DNA of 10,576 nt from Alphaproteobacteria bacterium (GTDB lineage Bacteria > Pseudomonadota > Alphaproteobacteria > Paracaedibacterales > CAITNM01), in assembly GCA_947499175.1 (NCBI GenBank), contig CANMNU010000040.1, forward strand, positions 1 through 10,576, read 5' to 3'. Positions 1 through 6,939 of this stretch are shown piece by piece (position 1 is the first letter of the stretch; each line of letters begins with the position of its first letter). Both the position numbers and the translations under genes were made by a program. The notes beneath the pieces were generated by a model. That model did no database searches and had not been told where the DNA came from. It saw only the letters and a program-made list of their open reading frames with translations.

Positions 1-2
1 TG

Positions 3-59
3 ACTGTTTGGCTGGAACCTGTAGCCCGCCCAAATTGTAAAGGGTGGGGTTTAGGATAG
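3..59 (+). CDS. Possible 3' end of a small DUF4160-like protein (partial)
   Basis: A plus-strand frame is open from the window edge and stops at TAG 57-59, giving 18 residues that begin TVWLEPVA. The VWLEPV string resembles the conserved C-terminal strand of DUF4160 proteins, small proteins often encoded beside DUF2442 partners. The remaining residues (ARPNCKGWGLG) do not continue like that family, so this may be a frame-shifted remnant. The minus strand is also open here, and the fragment is too short to decide. The resemblance is from memory of the family, not a search. Confidence 0.25.
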   Translation, partial: TVWLEPVARPNCKGWGLG

Positions 60-521
60 GCCAAAAAGCGTTAATATTTAGTTAACCATAATATTTTGTA
101 ATATAATTTTTTATAAGTAATATGTTAATTTATCCTAATACAATATTAGTTATTATAATTTCAGTTCTGCTACTTGTTTAACCAATGCGCATTAGTTAAA
201 CGTTAACAGGAGCATTTCACTTTTTAAAAACCATGTCCGGTTGGTTTTAAATTAGCGCTCAGTTATTAAGGTACCACAAATTAGTGAAATATTCAAAAAA
301 TTAGATGTCCCAGACTATTTTAGTAAAATTTTATGATTGTTAAAAATTTAGAGAAGTAACAGCATTATATGCGGCACCCTGCCCCGAAAAGTAGCAACGA
401 AAACGTTGTGTTTAAAAAAATCCTTGGGAATTTAAAGATTACAAAACCATGGTGCTTGGGAAAAACACATACAAATTGATTACATCACTGTCACCAAAAA
501 TGGTATCACCATAAAATATTT
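60..521. other. Gene-poor spacer, no confident gene
   Basis: I find no start codon with a ribosome-binding site and a reading frame of useful length on either strand. Two short plus-strand frames without plausible starts look faintly protein-like: about 22 codons ending near 333, and about 58 codons from about 434 running into the 3' end of the L,D-transpeptidase gene on the other strand. They could be decayed coding sequence or chance. Small hairpins are present: GTTAA/TTAAC at 195-207, AAAACC/GGTTTT at 227-248 and CAACG-AAAA-CGTTG at 395-408. None has a clear role. Confidence 0.4.
495..512 (-). terminator. Weak possible terminator of the L,D-transpeptidase gene
   Basis: Ten nucleotides beyond the stop codon, the minus strand reads ATGGT-GAT-ACCAT followed by TTTT. 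This is a 5-bp stem with a 3-nt loop and a short T run. The position fits a terminator, but the stem is short and AT-rich, so it could be chance. Confidence 0.25.
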
Positions 522-1760
522 TCATGGCACTAATCCCAAATTAAGGTTATACGGATCATCACCCCATATAACTCGACCATCTTCTTCTACCCAAACAGGT
601 AAATAGGTAATATAAACTGTCATATTTTTGTCTAACTTGTATTCTTCTGTTTCTTTGGTGGCAATAATATCTTTAACATCACCCATTTTTTTGTCTAATA
701 ACCATGCAGCAAGTTTCATAGGCTTCTCTAAGCGAATACAACCTGAAGATAACGCCCTTGAACATTTTTTAAATAAATTACGTAATGGAGTATCATGCAA
801 ATAAATATCCTCCTTATTAAGTAAATTAAAGCGCAAGCGCCCCAAAGCATTTGTGCTACCTGATTTTTGTTTTAGAACGTAGGGAAAGTGATGCTCATCA
901 ACCTCTGCCCAATCAACGTCATCGGCATAAACCTCATTATCATCATGGTCAAAAACCTGTATATTGCTTTCTTTTAAAACGTTAACATCTTCTATAATTT
1001 TAGGAATTTTATCTTCAAATAAAATAGTATGAGGCACAACCCAAACCGGATTAAATTCAATAATATTTATATAACTAGTCATTTGTGGAGTTGGTCGTTT
1101 TTGTTGACCGACGATTATTTTCATACGCATTACAAGGTTCTGACCTTCAAAAGCATGTAAAGTGTATGTTGGTATATTAACAATCGCCGTTCGGTCAGTA
1201 AGCACAAGTGTTTTCAACTTTTCAATGCTATCATTAAGCATTTTTATGCGCTTAGCATAAGTCCAATTCAAACGTATTTTTGTATCATCGCCAATTATGC
1301 CATCTGCATTTACACAATGGCTAGCCTGAAAAGCCTTAACTGCAGTTTCAAGCTCCATATCAAAAAATGGTGAATCTGTAGCTTTTTGCAAATACCCAAG
1401 TATTTGCAAAATTTGACGTAATTTTGGAATATTTTCATCATCCTTATCACTAGGATGTAAAATACGATTTGGTGCAAATTCTGGAAGATTTTGACCTTCC
1501 CTATTTTTCAAGCGATTTAAAATATTTTGCAATGCACCAATAACATTAAAATTATTTTGTGAAGCAGTTAGAGAAGAAACTGGAGTAGCTGCACTATTCG
1601 TTGCACCAGAGACAGCCCCCACCGGCTTGCCATCCATAGTAAATGCAGGTACAAAAGATTTTGCATTAAGCGCTTGTGTTGCCTTATTTGCTTTTAAGGT
1701 CAAATTCTGTGCTTGCAAATTAATAATAGTTAATATAAAGCAAATAAAACGTATTAGCAT
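522..1760 (-). CDS. L,D-transpeptidase, YcbB/LdtD-like, with peptidoglycan-binding domain
   Basis: Predicted periplasmic enzyme forming 3-3 (mDAP-mDAP) cross-links in peptidoglycan. Residues 1-17 form a Sec signal peptide (MLIRF then a hydrophobic core, probable cleavage after LQA). Residues 41-68 are a Gly/Ala/Ser/Thr-rich linker. Residues 112-165 match a peptidoglycan-binding type 1 domain (LGYL, AVKAFQ, GIIGDDT). From about 197 to 355 lies the YkuD catalytic domain, with HDTP at 322-325 and the active-site motif SSGCIRL at 338-344; C341 is the expected nucleophile and H322 the conserved histidine. The YLHDTP and SSGC spacing is typical of the YcbB branch. At 412 residues it is much shorter than the roughly 600-residue E. 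coli enzyme, mainly by lacking N-terminal sequence. The start is supported by AGGAGA at 1769-1774, 8 nt upstream. It is divergent from the riboswitch-controlled transporter. Confidence 0.93.
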   Translation of the reverse strand: MLIRFICFILTIINLQAQNLTLKANKATQALNAKSFVPAFTMDGKPVGAVSGATNSAATPVSSLTASQNNFNVIGALQNILNRLKNREGQNLPEFAPNRILHPSDKDDENIPKLRQILQILGYLQKATDSPFFDMELETAVKAFQASHCVNADGIIGDDTKIRLNWTYAKRIKMLNDSIEKLKTLVLTDRTAIVNIPTYTLHAFEGQNLVMRMKIIVGQQKRPTPQMTSYINIIEFNPVWVVPHTILFEDKIPKIIEDVNVLKESNIQVFDHDDNEVYADDVDWAEVDEHHFPYVLKQKSGSTNALGRLRFNLLNKEDIYLHDTPLRNLFKKCSRALSSGCIRLEKPMKLAAWLLDKKMGDVKDIIATKETEEYKLDKNMTVYITYLPVWVEEDGRVIWGDDPYNLNLGLVP

Positions 1761-1818
1761 TAGTAGTGTCTCCTAATACATCCTATTAAATAGCATAAAT
1801 GGTTAACAAAACGTAAAG

Positions 1819-1848
1819 ATTATAGTTATTCCCAATGATTGTAATCAA
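1819..1848 (-). promoter_or_regulatory. Predicted sigma70 promoter of the L,D-transpeptidase gene
   Basis: On the minus strand, TTGATT (1848-1843) and a perfect TATAAT (1824-1819) are separated by 18 nt. They lie about 60 nt upstream of the ATG at 1760. The perfect -10 box and good spacing make this the best promoter match in the divergent region. Chance TATAAT matches are common in AT-rich DNA. Confidence 0.5.
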
Positions 1849-1928
1849 CTTTAAAACAACGTAAAAAGTTTTTTTATTTCATTTGTTTTCAAATAATGCA
1901 TTTTTTCACTTAATGATCACTTACTACC

Positions 1929-1957
1929 TTGACATATTACAAACAAATGATTACCTT
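1929..1957 (+). promoter_or_regulatory. Possible promoter of the riboswitch-transporter transcript
   Basis: TTGACA, a perfect -35 consensus, lies at 1929-1934, just upstream of the riboswitch. The -10 partner is poor: TACCTT at 1952-1957 has the ideal 17-nt spacing but only 3 of 6 matches, and it would place the start inside the P1 helix. GATTAC at 1949-1954 fits the structure better but has short spacing. The -35 box is convincing; the exact start is not. Confidence 0.3.
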
Positions 1958-1959
1958 CA

Positions 1960-2055
1960 CTTCATCACCAGGGGTGCCAATTTTGGCTGAGAGGCAATTA
2001 CGCCAACCCTATTAACTTGATCTGGCTCATACCAGCGTAAGGAGAGTGTATGAAG
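1960..2055 (+). promoter_or_regulatory. TPP (THI-box) riboswitch
   Basis: The conserved thiamine-pyrophosphate aptamer core is present in order: GGGGTGCC (1971-1978), GGCTGAGAGG (1985-1994), AACCCT (2005-2010), CTTGATCTGG (2015-2024) and ATACCAGCGTAAGGA (2029-2043). P3 is short, with an extra P3a stem (GGC..GCC) after CTGAGA. In P4 the usual CCU/AGG pair is replaced by CTT/AAG, a pairing-preserving change. Flanking sequence forms a long P1: CTTCAT-CAC (1960-1968) pairs with GTG-T-ATGAAG (2046-2055), which contains the initiator ATG (2050-2052). The Shine-Dalgarno AAGGAG (2039-2044) overlaps the P4 3' strand. Ligand binding should therefore block translation of the downstream transporter; no separate expression platform or terminator hairpin is visible. 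Confidence 0.95.
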
Positions 2056-3246
2056 AAAGCACGTGTGGCCACGTACTTGGCCAATTTTTTTGATCATTTT
2101 GATACAGCTATTTATGGCTTTTTAGTACCAATTATAGCCCCAATGTTTTTTCCCAAAAGTGATCCTATGATTGCCTTAATTCAAGGTTATGGAGTAGTTA
2201 TTGTGGGGCTGGTTACACGCCCATTGGGTGCATGGTACTACTCTAAAAAGGCCCAGCGCGATGGTCCGCAATTAGCACTAATTAACACAATTCAAGGAAT
2301 GACCATAACTACCTTTTGTTTTGTATTTTTAGATACTTATGAAAACTGGGGCATCTATGGTGCTCTTGGTTTATGCGCTTTACGAGGATTGCAAAGTTTT
2401 TTTGGATCAGGAGAGGTTAGCATTGCTGGTCTTTACGTTCTTGAAGGCTCTGATCCAAACAAACAACACCAAATTACCAGCATGTACCTAAGCAGCCAAA
2501 TGGCTGGAATTTTATTAGCCGGGGCAATAGCCAGCATAATTTTTTATAGCAACTCCCCGCAATTATACTGGAAATGGCCATTTTATGGCTCACTAATCAC
2601 AAGTGCATCAGGGTGGTGGCTAAGAAAACAACAAATCCCAAAATTTTTGCCAAAACCTACAACCAAAAATACAAAGCATAATTGGAACGGTATTTTTAGG
2701 GTAGCTTTCGTTTCTGGTTTTTCTTATGTTTTATATTCAGCATCATTCTTATTTTTTAATAGTTTATCCGCACTACTAACAAAAACACCTATAGCCAAAA
2801 TCATGGCATCTAATGCAGCATTAATAATTTTTGACTTAAGTTTGCTAATAATATTGGGGCGCTTATTTAGGATATTAGACTGTAAGCCTTTGCTCAAAAA
2901 AATCATAACCACCTCCATAATCTTGATTCCAACACTGTTTTTGTTATTACCTCACCTAGAATTTATTGGAATTTGTATAGCGCGAATTCTCATGATCACC
3001 CTTGGAGTAGCATTTTGTATACCTATGCACCGCTGGTATATGGAAGAATTCCCAACCAACAATCGCTACAAAACCACTGCAATTGGATATGCAATTGGTT
3101 CAGAAACAATTGGCAGAACTTTCCCAACAGTGGGGATGGCCCTTTGGTATTATACAAATTCAACAATTGCGCCAGGTATTTATATTGCGCTAATTGGCGC
3201 ACTGGCACTAATGTCATTAGGCAAATCTGCCCACGAAAAAAAATAA
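2050..3246 (+). CDS. MFS transporter (metabolite:H+ symporter type), probable thiamine importer
   Basis: A 398-residue, highly hydrophobic inner-membrane protein with about 12 predicted membrane segments. The N-terminus (NFFDHFDTAIYGFLVPIIA) resembles the NF.EWYDF..YG.L.P start of the metabolite:H+ symporter branch (ProP/KgtP relatives). LRGLQSFFGSGE corresponds to that branch's RLLQGF..GGE motif in the fourth to fifth segments. The usual loop 2-3 DRxGR motif is replaced by KKAQRDGP, which is unusual. The leader is a TPP riboswitch, so expression should fall when thiamine pyrophosphate is plentiful. Import of thiamine, a phosphate ester or a precursor is the simplest role; the substrate is inferred from regulation only. 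The start is fixed by AAGGAG (2039-2044) inside the riboswitch. No thiamine-biosynthesis gene lies in the window, and aspS downstream seems to have its own promoter. Confidence 0.85.
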   Translation: MKKARVATYLANFFDHFDTAIYGFLVPIIAPMFFPKSDPMIALIQGYGVVIVGLVTRPLGAWYYSKKAQRDGPQLALINTIQGMTITTFCFVFLDTYENWGIYGALGLCALRGLQSFFGSGEVSIAGLYVLEGSDPNKQHQITSMYLSSQMAGILLAGAIASIIFYSNSPQLYWKWPFYGSLITSASGWWLRKQQIPKFLPKPTTKNTKHNWNGIFRVAFVSGFSYVLYSASFLFFNSLSALLTKTPIAKIMASNAALIIFDLSLLIILGRLFRILDCKPLLKKIITTSIILIPTLFLLLPHLEFIGICIARILMITLGVAFCIPMHRWYMEEFPTNNRYKTTAIGYAIGSETIGRTFPTVGMALWYYTNSTIAPGIYIALIGALALMSLGKSAHEKK

Positions 3247-3290
3247 TTTGTAAAATTAATCATTTTATTATTTCAACTCCATACTCAACC

Positions 3291-3320
3291 TTGTGCAAAG
3301 ACGTTAAAATTCTGTATAAA
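3291..3320 (+). promoter_or_regulatory. Predicted promoter of aspS
   Basis: TATAAA (3315-3320, 5 of 6 matches to the -10 consensus) is preceded after 18 nt by TTGTGC (3291-3296, a weak -35). They lie about 30 nt upstream of the aspS ATG, in the 102-nt spacer after the transporter gene. This suggests aspS is transcribed separately from the riboswitch-controlled gene. Confidence 0.4.
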
Positions 3321-3348
3321 TAAAGGTAAATATTTAAAAAGATAAGTT

Positions 3349-5154
3349 ATGGAAAAATCACTTTTATCAAGTATTTACCGCACTCACACCTGTGGAGAGC
3401 TGCGCGAAGCTCATGTTGGTAAGCAGGTTCGCATTTCAGGCTGGGTACACCGCAAGCGTGACCATGGCAACCTAGTTTTTGTAGATTTGCGTGATCATTA
3501 TGGCCTTACCCAGTGTGTACTTGAAAATGGATCTGACGCTTTTAAGATTGTTGAAGGCTTAAAAAATGAAACAGTCGTAACCTTTGACGGTGAATTTGTA
3601 AAAAGAAGTGGTGAAACTAGCAACGATAAAATGCCAACTGGTGCAATTGAAATAGTCATCACCAGCGCAACTGTGCAGTCCGTAGCTGATATGCTGCCTT
3701 TACAAATTAATGCTGATACAGATTTTCCAGAAGAAACGCGCCTTACCTACAGATTCCTAGATTTACGCCGCGAAAAATTGCACAAAAACATTGTGTTGCG
3801 CTCAAAAATTATTAGTTCAATTCGCAATCGCATGATAGACCAAGGATTTTTGGAATATCAAACACCAATTTTAACTTCATCATCTCCAGAAGGTGCCCGT
3901 GACTTTTTGGTGCCAAGCCGTATTCACCCTGGCCATTTTTATGCCCTACCCCAGGCACCACAACAATTTAAGCAGCTATTGATGGTTGCTGGGTTTGATA
4001 GGTATTTTCAAATTGCCCCATGTTTTCGTGATGAAGATGCCAGAGCAGACAGATCACCGGGGGAATTTTATCAGCTCGATGTTGAAATGTCATTTGTTAC
4101 CCAAGACGATGTTTTTAATGCCATAGAGCCAGTTCTAACAGGTGTCTTTCAAGAGTTTGCCGATGGTAAAACAGTAAGCGATTACCCCTACCCCCGCATT
4201 ACCTTTGATGATGCAATGCTAAAATATGGAAGCGATAAACCAGACCTGCGCAACCCTTTATTAATTAGTGATGTATCAGAAGTTTTCAAAGATTCTGACT
4301 TTAGTGTTTTTGCCAAAGTTGTAGCAAATGGTGGATATGTCCGTGCTATTGGCGTGCCCAATACGGCAGGCCAAGCACGTAGCTTTTTTGATAAATTAAA
4401 TTCATGGGCTCAAGAAGCTGGAATGCCAGGACTTGGTTATATAAATTTCGCACAAGAAGGCGCAAAAGGACCCATCGCCAAGTTTTTAAATGCCGACAAA
4501 TTGCAACAGTTGCAAGATATTTGCAATATTGGCGTTGGCTCAAGCGTATTTTTTGTGTGCGATTTAAAATCACTAAAAGCCGCTAAAAACGCTGGCCTTG
4601 CCCGTACCAAAATTGCCCAAGAACTTGACTTAATCGCCAAGGATCAATTTAAGTTTTGTTGGATTATTGATTTCCCAATGTACGAACAAGATGAAGACAC
4701 AGGCAAAATTGATTTTTCCCACAATCCATTTTCCATGCCACAAGGCGGGCTTGAAACACTTAACACGATTAATCCTTTAGATATTAAGGCTTTCCAATAT
4801 GATATCGTTTGTAATGGTATTGAGCTTTGCAGCGGGGCAATTCGTAACCACCTACCAGAGGTAATGTACCGTGCATTTGAAATTGCAGGTTACAGCCAGT
4901 CTGATGTTGAAGAACGCTTTGGTGGATTATTAAATGCCTTTAAGTATGGCGCCCCTCCCCATGGTGGTTGCGCCCCTGGAGTTGACCGCATAGTAATGTT
5001 ACTGGCAGATGAGCCCAATATTCGTGAAATAATTGCCTTTCCACTTAACCAGCAAGGGCTGGACTTGTTGATGCAAGCACCTTCCGTTGTTGAACCAGAA
5101 CGATTAAAAGAACTACACATTCGCACACAATTACAGGTTAAAAAAGTGGGGTGA
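3349..5154 (+). CDS. aspS: Aspartate--tRNA ligase, probably non-discriminating
   Basis: Cytoplasmic class II aminoacyl-tRNA synthetase charging tRNA with aspartate; its 601 residues are normal for bacterial AspRS. The N-terminal OB-fold anticodon-binding domain (about 15-115) carries GWVHRKRDHGN. The class II core starts near 140. Motif 2 contains FRDEDARADRSPGEF (from F226), and motif 3 contains GAPPHGGCAPGVDR (534-547) with its conserved arginine R547. The bacterial GAD insertion lies between about 285 and 425. H39 sits in the position where non-discriminating enzymes have histidine and E. coli AspRS has leucine. The protein may therefore also make Asp-tRNA(Asn) for amidation by GatCAB; this is inferred from one residue. 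The ribosome-binding site is weak (GATAAG, 3341-3346). The stop codon is 11 nt from the convergent ogt stop. Confidence 0.97.
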   Translation: MEKSLLSSIYRTHTCGELREAHVGKQVRISGWVHRKRDHGNLVFVDLRDHYGLTQCVLENGSDAFKIVEGLKNETVVTFDGEFVKRSGETSNDKMPTGAIEIVITSATVQSVADMLPLQINADTDFPEETRLTYRFLDLRREKLHKNIVLRSKIISSIRNRMIDQGFLEYQTPILTSSSPEGARDFLVPSRIHPGHFYALPQAPQQFKQLLMVAGFDRYFQIAPCFRDEDARADRSPGEFYQLDVEMSFVTQDDVFNAIEPVLTGVFQEFADGKTVSDYPYPRITFDDAMLKYGSDKPDLRNPLLISDVSEVFKDSDFSVFAKVVANGGYVRAIGVPNTAGQARSFFDKLNSWAQEAGMPGLGYINFAQEGAKGPIAKFLNADKLQQLQDICNIGVGSSVFFVCDLKSLKAAKNAGLARTKIAQELDLIAKDQFKFCWIIDFPMYEQDEDTGKIDFSHNPFSMPQGGLETLNTINPLDIKAFQYDIVCNGIELCSGAIRNHLPEVMYRAFEIAGYSQSDVEERFGGLLNAFKYGAPPHGGCAPGVDRIVMLLADEPNIREIIAFPLNQQGLDLLMQAPSVVEPERLKELHIRTQLQVKKVG

Positions 5155-5165
5155 TATTTTTTTAA
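5138..5165. terminator. Possible AT-rich bidirectional hairpin between convergent genes
   Basis: TTAAAAAA (5138-5145) can pair with TTTTTTAA (5158-5165) around a 12-nt loop spanning the aspS stop codon, the only hairpin in the 11-nt gap region. It could slow polymerase from both sides, but an all-AT stem is weak and not diagnostic. Confidence 0.22.
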
Positions 5166-5699
5166 TTAGCGCTCATTAGACTTATGAAGAATATTTTTTT
5201 CATGGTCAATCAGCCATTGTTTACGTGTGATCCCTCCGCCATATCCACCAAGAGCACCATTACTATTGATAATACGATGGCACGGAACAACAATAGCTAG
5301 TTGATTTGCACCATTAGCGTTTGCGACAGCTCTATAGGCTGTGGGTTTTTTAATGAGTTCAGCTTGCTCAAGGTAGCTTCTTGTCTGGCCATAAGGAATG
5401 CGTATAAGCTCGTCCCAAACTAGCTTTTGAAATGGACTTCCAAAAAACAGCAAGGGAGTCTTAAATTTCGTTAGCACCCCATTAAAGTAAGATTTAAGCT
5501 CAGCTTCAATTGATCTGATAGGATCAGTTAAACCTGGGACAATGGCTGCCTTAGTTTTAATTCTGAGCCTTCCTTCCTCTCGCTCTAGCCCACGCCTGTC
5601 AGCAAACTCTAACAAATAGAGATATTCCTCATCACCAATTGCAGTCATGGGCCCAAGAGGCGTATCAATCCAAGATGATTTTAAAATCAAGCTTTTCAT
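5166..5699 (-). CDS. ogt: Methylated-DNA--protein-cysteine S-methyltransferase (O6-alkylguanine repair)
   Basis: Cytoplasmic suicide repair protein that moves the alkyl group from O6-alkylguanine (or O4-alkylthymine) to its own cysteine. The C-terminal domain is complete. IPYGQTRSY begins near residue 101. The helix-turn-helix with the arginine finger (R123 in AYRAVANANGAN) follows. The active-site IVVPCHRI gives nucleophile C140, and GGYGGGITRKQWLIDHE (151-167) closes the binding pocket. A 177-residue length and a less conserved N-terminal domain (1-80) match Ogt rather than the larger Ada fusion. Its ATG overlaps the TGA of the upstream kinase-like gene (ATGA, 5699-5696), so translation is probably coupled and the two genes form one operon. 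No good independent Shine-Dalgarno is visible within the end of the upstream gene. Confidence 0.95.
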   Translation of the reverse strand: MKSLILKSSWIDTPLGPMTAIGDEEYLYLLEFADRRGLEREEGRLRIKTKAAIVPGLTDPIRSIEAELKSYFNGVLTKFKTPLLFFGSPFQKLVWDELIRIPYGQTRSYLEQAELIKKPTAYRAVANANGANQLAIVVPCHRIINSNGALGGYGGGITRKQWLIDHEKNILHKSNER

Positions 5700-6721
5700 A
5701 ATTGCAATAAGGCCAAATCAATTTGTACTATATCGTACAATCCGCTCTCTTTATTCAATCTAACCATCACATTTGTATCTGTAAGATCATGCGTTGGCAA
5801 TACTAATTTTAAATTTTTTTCAAAATAATCAGTCTGCTCTTTTGATAAGTTTGGATTTTTTTTATAAAACTCCTTAAGTGTGCAACCATCAATATATTCC
5901 ATTATTAATGACTCCCTACCACAAATAGATTGCGATTTTGGATACAATAGTTGCGAAGTCATGTTCTTATTAGCAATTTTGCGACCTATAATTTCATTAG
6001 CGATAATATCGATTATCGTACCAAAACTATCATCTAATCTAAATCCAAACATTTTTACAGCAATAACACAGCTGGGATCATTAATTTTAAAAGCCCTAGC
6101 AACAATTCCCTGTACACCACTGCCTAGAAAACAATCAAACATATATTGGTTTTCTTCATCATTATCATTATCTTTAGCATTAAAAAATAAAAATGGTGCT
6201 TTTTTTAAAACAGCATTCTCTAAAATTTGGGGGAAATTTTTCTCCCATTTATTTGCTGAATAAAATTCGACAAAATTTTGTGGCTCCTTTTTAAGCGAAA
6301 TATGCCCTAAAAAATTAACCCCGTAAACATAGTCAGATTGTGGAGCAACATAACGTTCCCATACTTCAAAAACATCAGCAACAGAAGAAACTTCTGGAGA
6401 AGAAACCGAAACAAAGCCACCTGAGTCACCCCTGAGAACTCTACTCCACATTGCACGATTCAAAAATGACTTATCAGGCTTCTTGTTATTTAAACAACAA
6501 CTTACTGGACAAAACGAACTAACCAGCTGAATATCTTGGTCACTATTAAACTCAAGAAAAGAAGGTTTGTTATTTTCATCAAAAGTAACATAACCAGTTT
6601 TTCGGGCAGAAAATTCCTGAAAAGAGCTTGTATTCAGCCATTCAAGATAATGATCACCATGTTTTTCTACAGCATAGATATAAAAAAATCCAAAAACAAA
6701 AATTAAAAGTAATTTTACCAT
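5696..6721 (-). CDS. Secreted protein with a minimal kinase-like domain
   Basis: I do not recognise a named family. Residues 1-17 look like a Sec signal peptide (MVKLLLIFVF core, probable cleavage after IYA). Residues 20-190 are of unknown fold and include a cysteine cluster, C71/C75/C76. From about 195 the order of protein-kinase motifs can be read. LGSGVQG has glycines G200, G202 and G205 for the nucleotide loop. IAVK gives K223, the ATP-anchoring lysine. E243 is a candidate helix-C glutamate. LIMEYIDG (272-279) is a hinge. HDLTDTNVMV (311-320) supplies catalytic-loop D312 and N317. IDLA (334-337) stands in for DFG with D335. The protein ends four residues after IDLA, so the activation loop and most of the C-lobe are absent, as in short effector kinases such as OspG. 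Activity, substrate and export beyond the periplasm are unproven. The start is supported by AAGGAA at 6727-6732. It overlaps ogt by 4 nt. Confidence 0.8.
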   Translation of the reverse strand: MVKLLLIFVFGFFYIYAVEKHGDHYLEWLNTSSFQEFSARKTGYVTFDENNKPSFLEFNSDQDIQLVSSFCPVSCCLNNKKPDKSFLNRAMWSRVLRGDSGGFVSVSSPEVSSVADVFEVWERYVAPQSDYVYGVNFLGHISLKKEPQNFVEFYSANKWEKNFPQILENAVLKKAPFLFFNAKDNDNDEENQYMFDCFLGSGVQGIVARAFKINDPSCVIAVKMFGFRLDDSFGTIIDIIANEIIGRKIANKNMTSQLLYPKSQSICGRESLIMEYIDGCTLKEFYKKNPNLSKEQTDYFEKNLKLVLPTHDLTDTNVMVRLNKESGLYDIVQIDLALLQL

Positions 6722-6740
6722 TTTAATTCCTTAAATTGTT

Positions 6741-6770
6741 ATTATAATAGGCATATAAGTATTATTTTAA
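6741..6770 (-). promoter_or_regulatory. Possible promoter of the kinase-like gene and ogt
   Basis: On the minus strand, a perfect TATAAT (6746-6741) is preceded after 18 nt by TTAAAA (6770-6765, 4 of 6 matches). They lie about 20 nt upstream of the ATG at 6721, which would leave a very short leader. The surroundings are extremely AT-rich, so the match could be chance. Confidence 0.3.
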
Positions 6771-6939
6771 AAATTACAAAAATTTAAAAATATAAATCAT
6801 AGCCCATGTCGCCATTTAAAAATATTTTTGGTATGGGGTAAAGTTCTAAATATAGACTTTAAAATCTATTATTTATTGACAGACAACACTAAGCAGAAAT
6901 TAGGGTTAAAAATTTTTATTTTTCACAACCCAAATATCT

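Noticed and set aside
250..263. AATTAGCGCTCA at about 250-261 also occurs at the ogt 3' end (about 5164-5175), hinting at an ogt remnant in the left spacer.
   Set aside because: The match is only about 12 bp around a palindromic AGCGCT, and translations on either side show no further resemblance to the methyltransferase.
1960..2055. Cobalamin or other vitamin riboswitch as an alternative reading of the leader.
   Set aside because: The order GGGGTGCC, CTGAGA, ACCCT, CTTGATCTGG and ACCAGCGTA is specific to the TPP class.
2724..3323. Several 60-116-codon frames on both strands within the MFS transporter gene.
   Set aside because: They are shadows of the transporter frame. None has supporting start signals or motifs.
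5880..6263. A 127-codon plus-strand frame opposite the kinase-like gene.
   Set aside because: It is antisense to a gene with a ribosome-binding site, signal peptide and ordered motifs. The hydrophobic composition of the opposite frame is a by-product of AT-rich codons, and it has no good ribosome-binding site.
5696..6721. The kinase-like gene as a frameshifted remnant whose C-lobe continues in another frame.
   Set aside because: The sequence directly after its stop is the intact, conserved ogt gene with an ATGA junction, leaving no room for a lost C-lobe immediately downstream.
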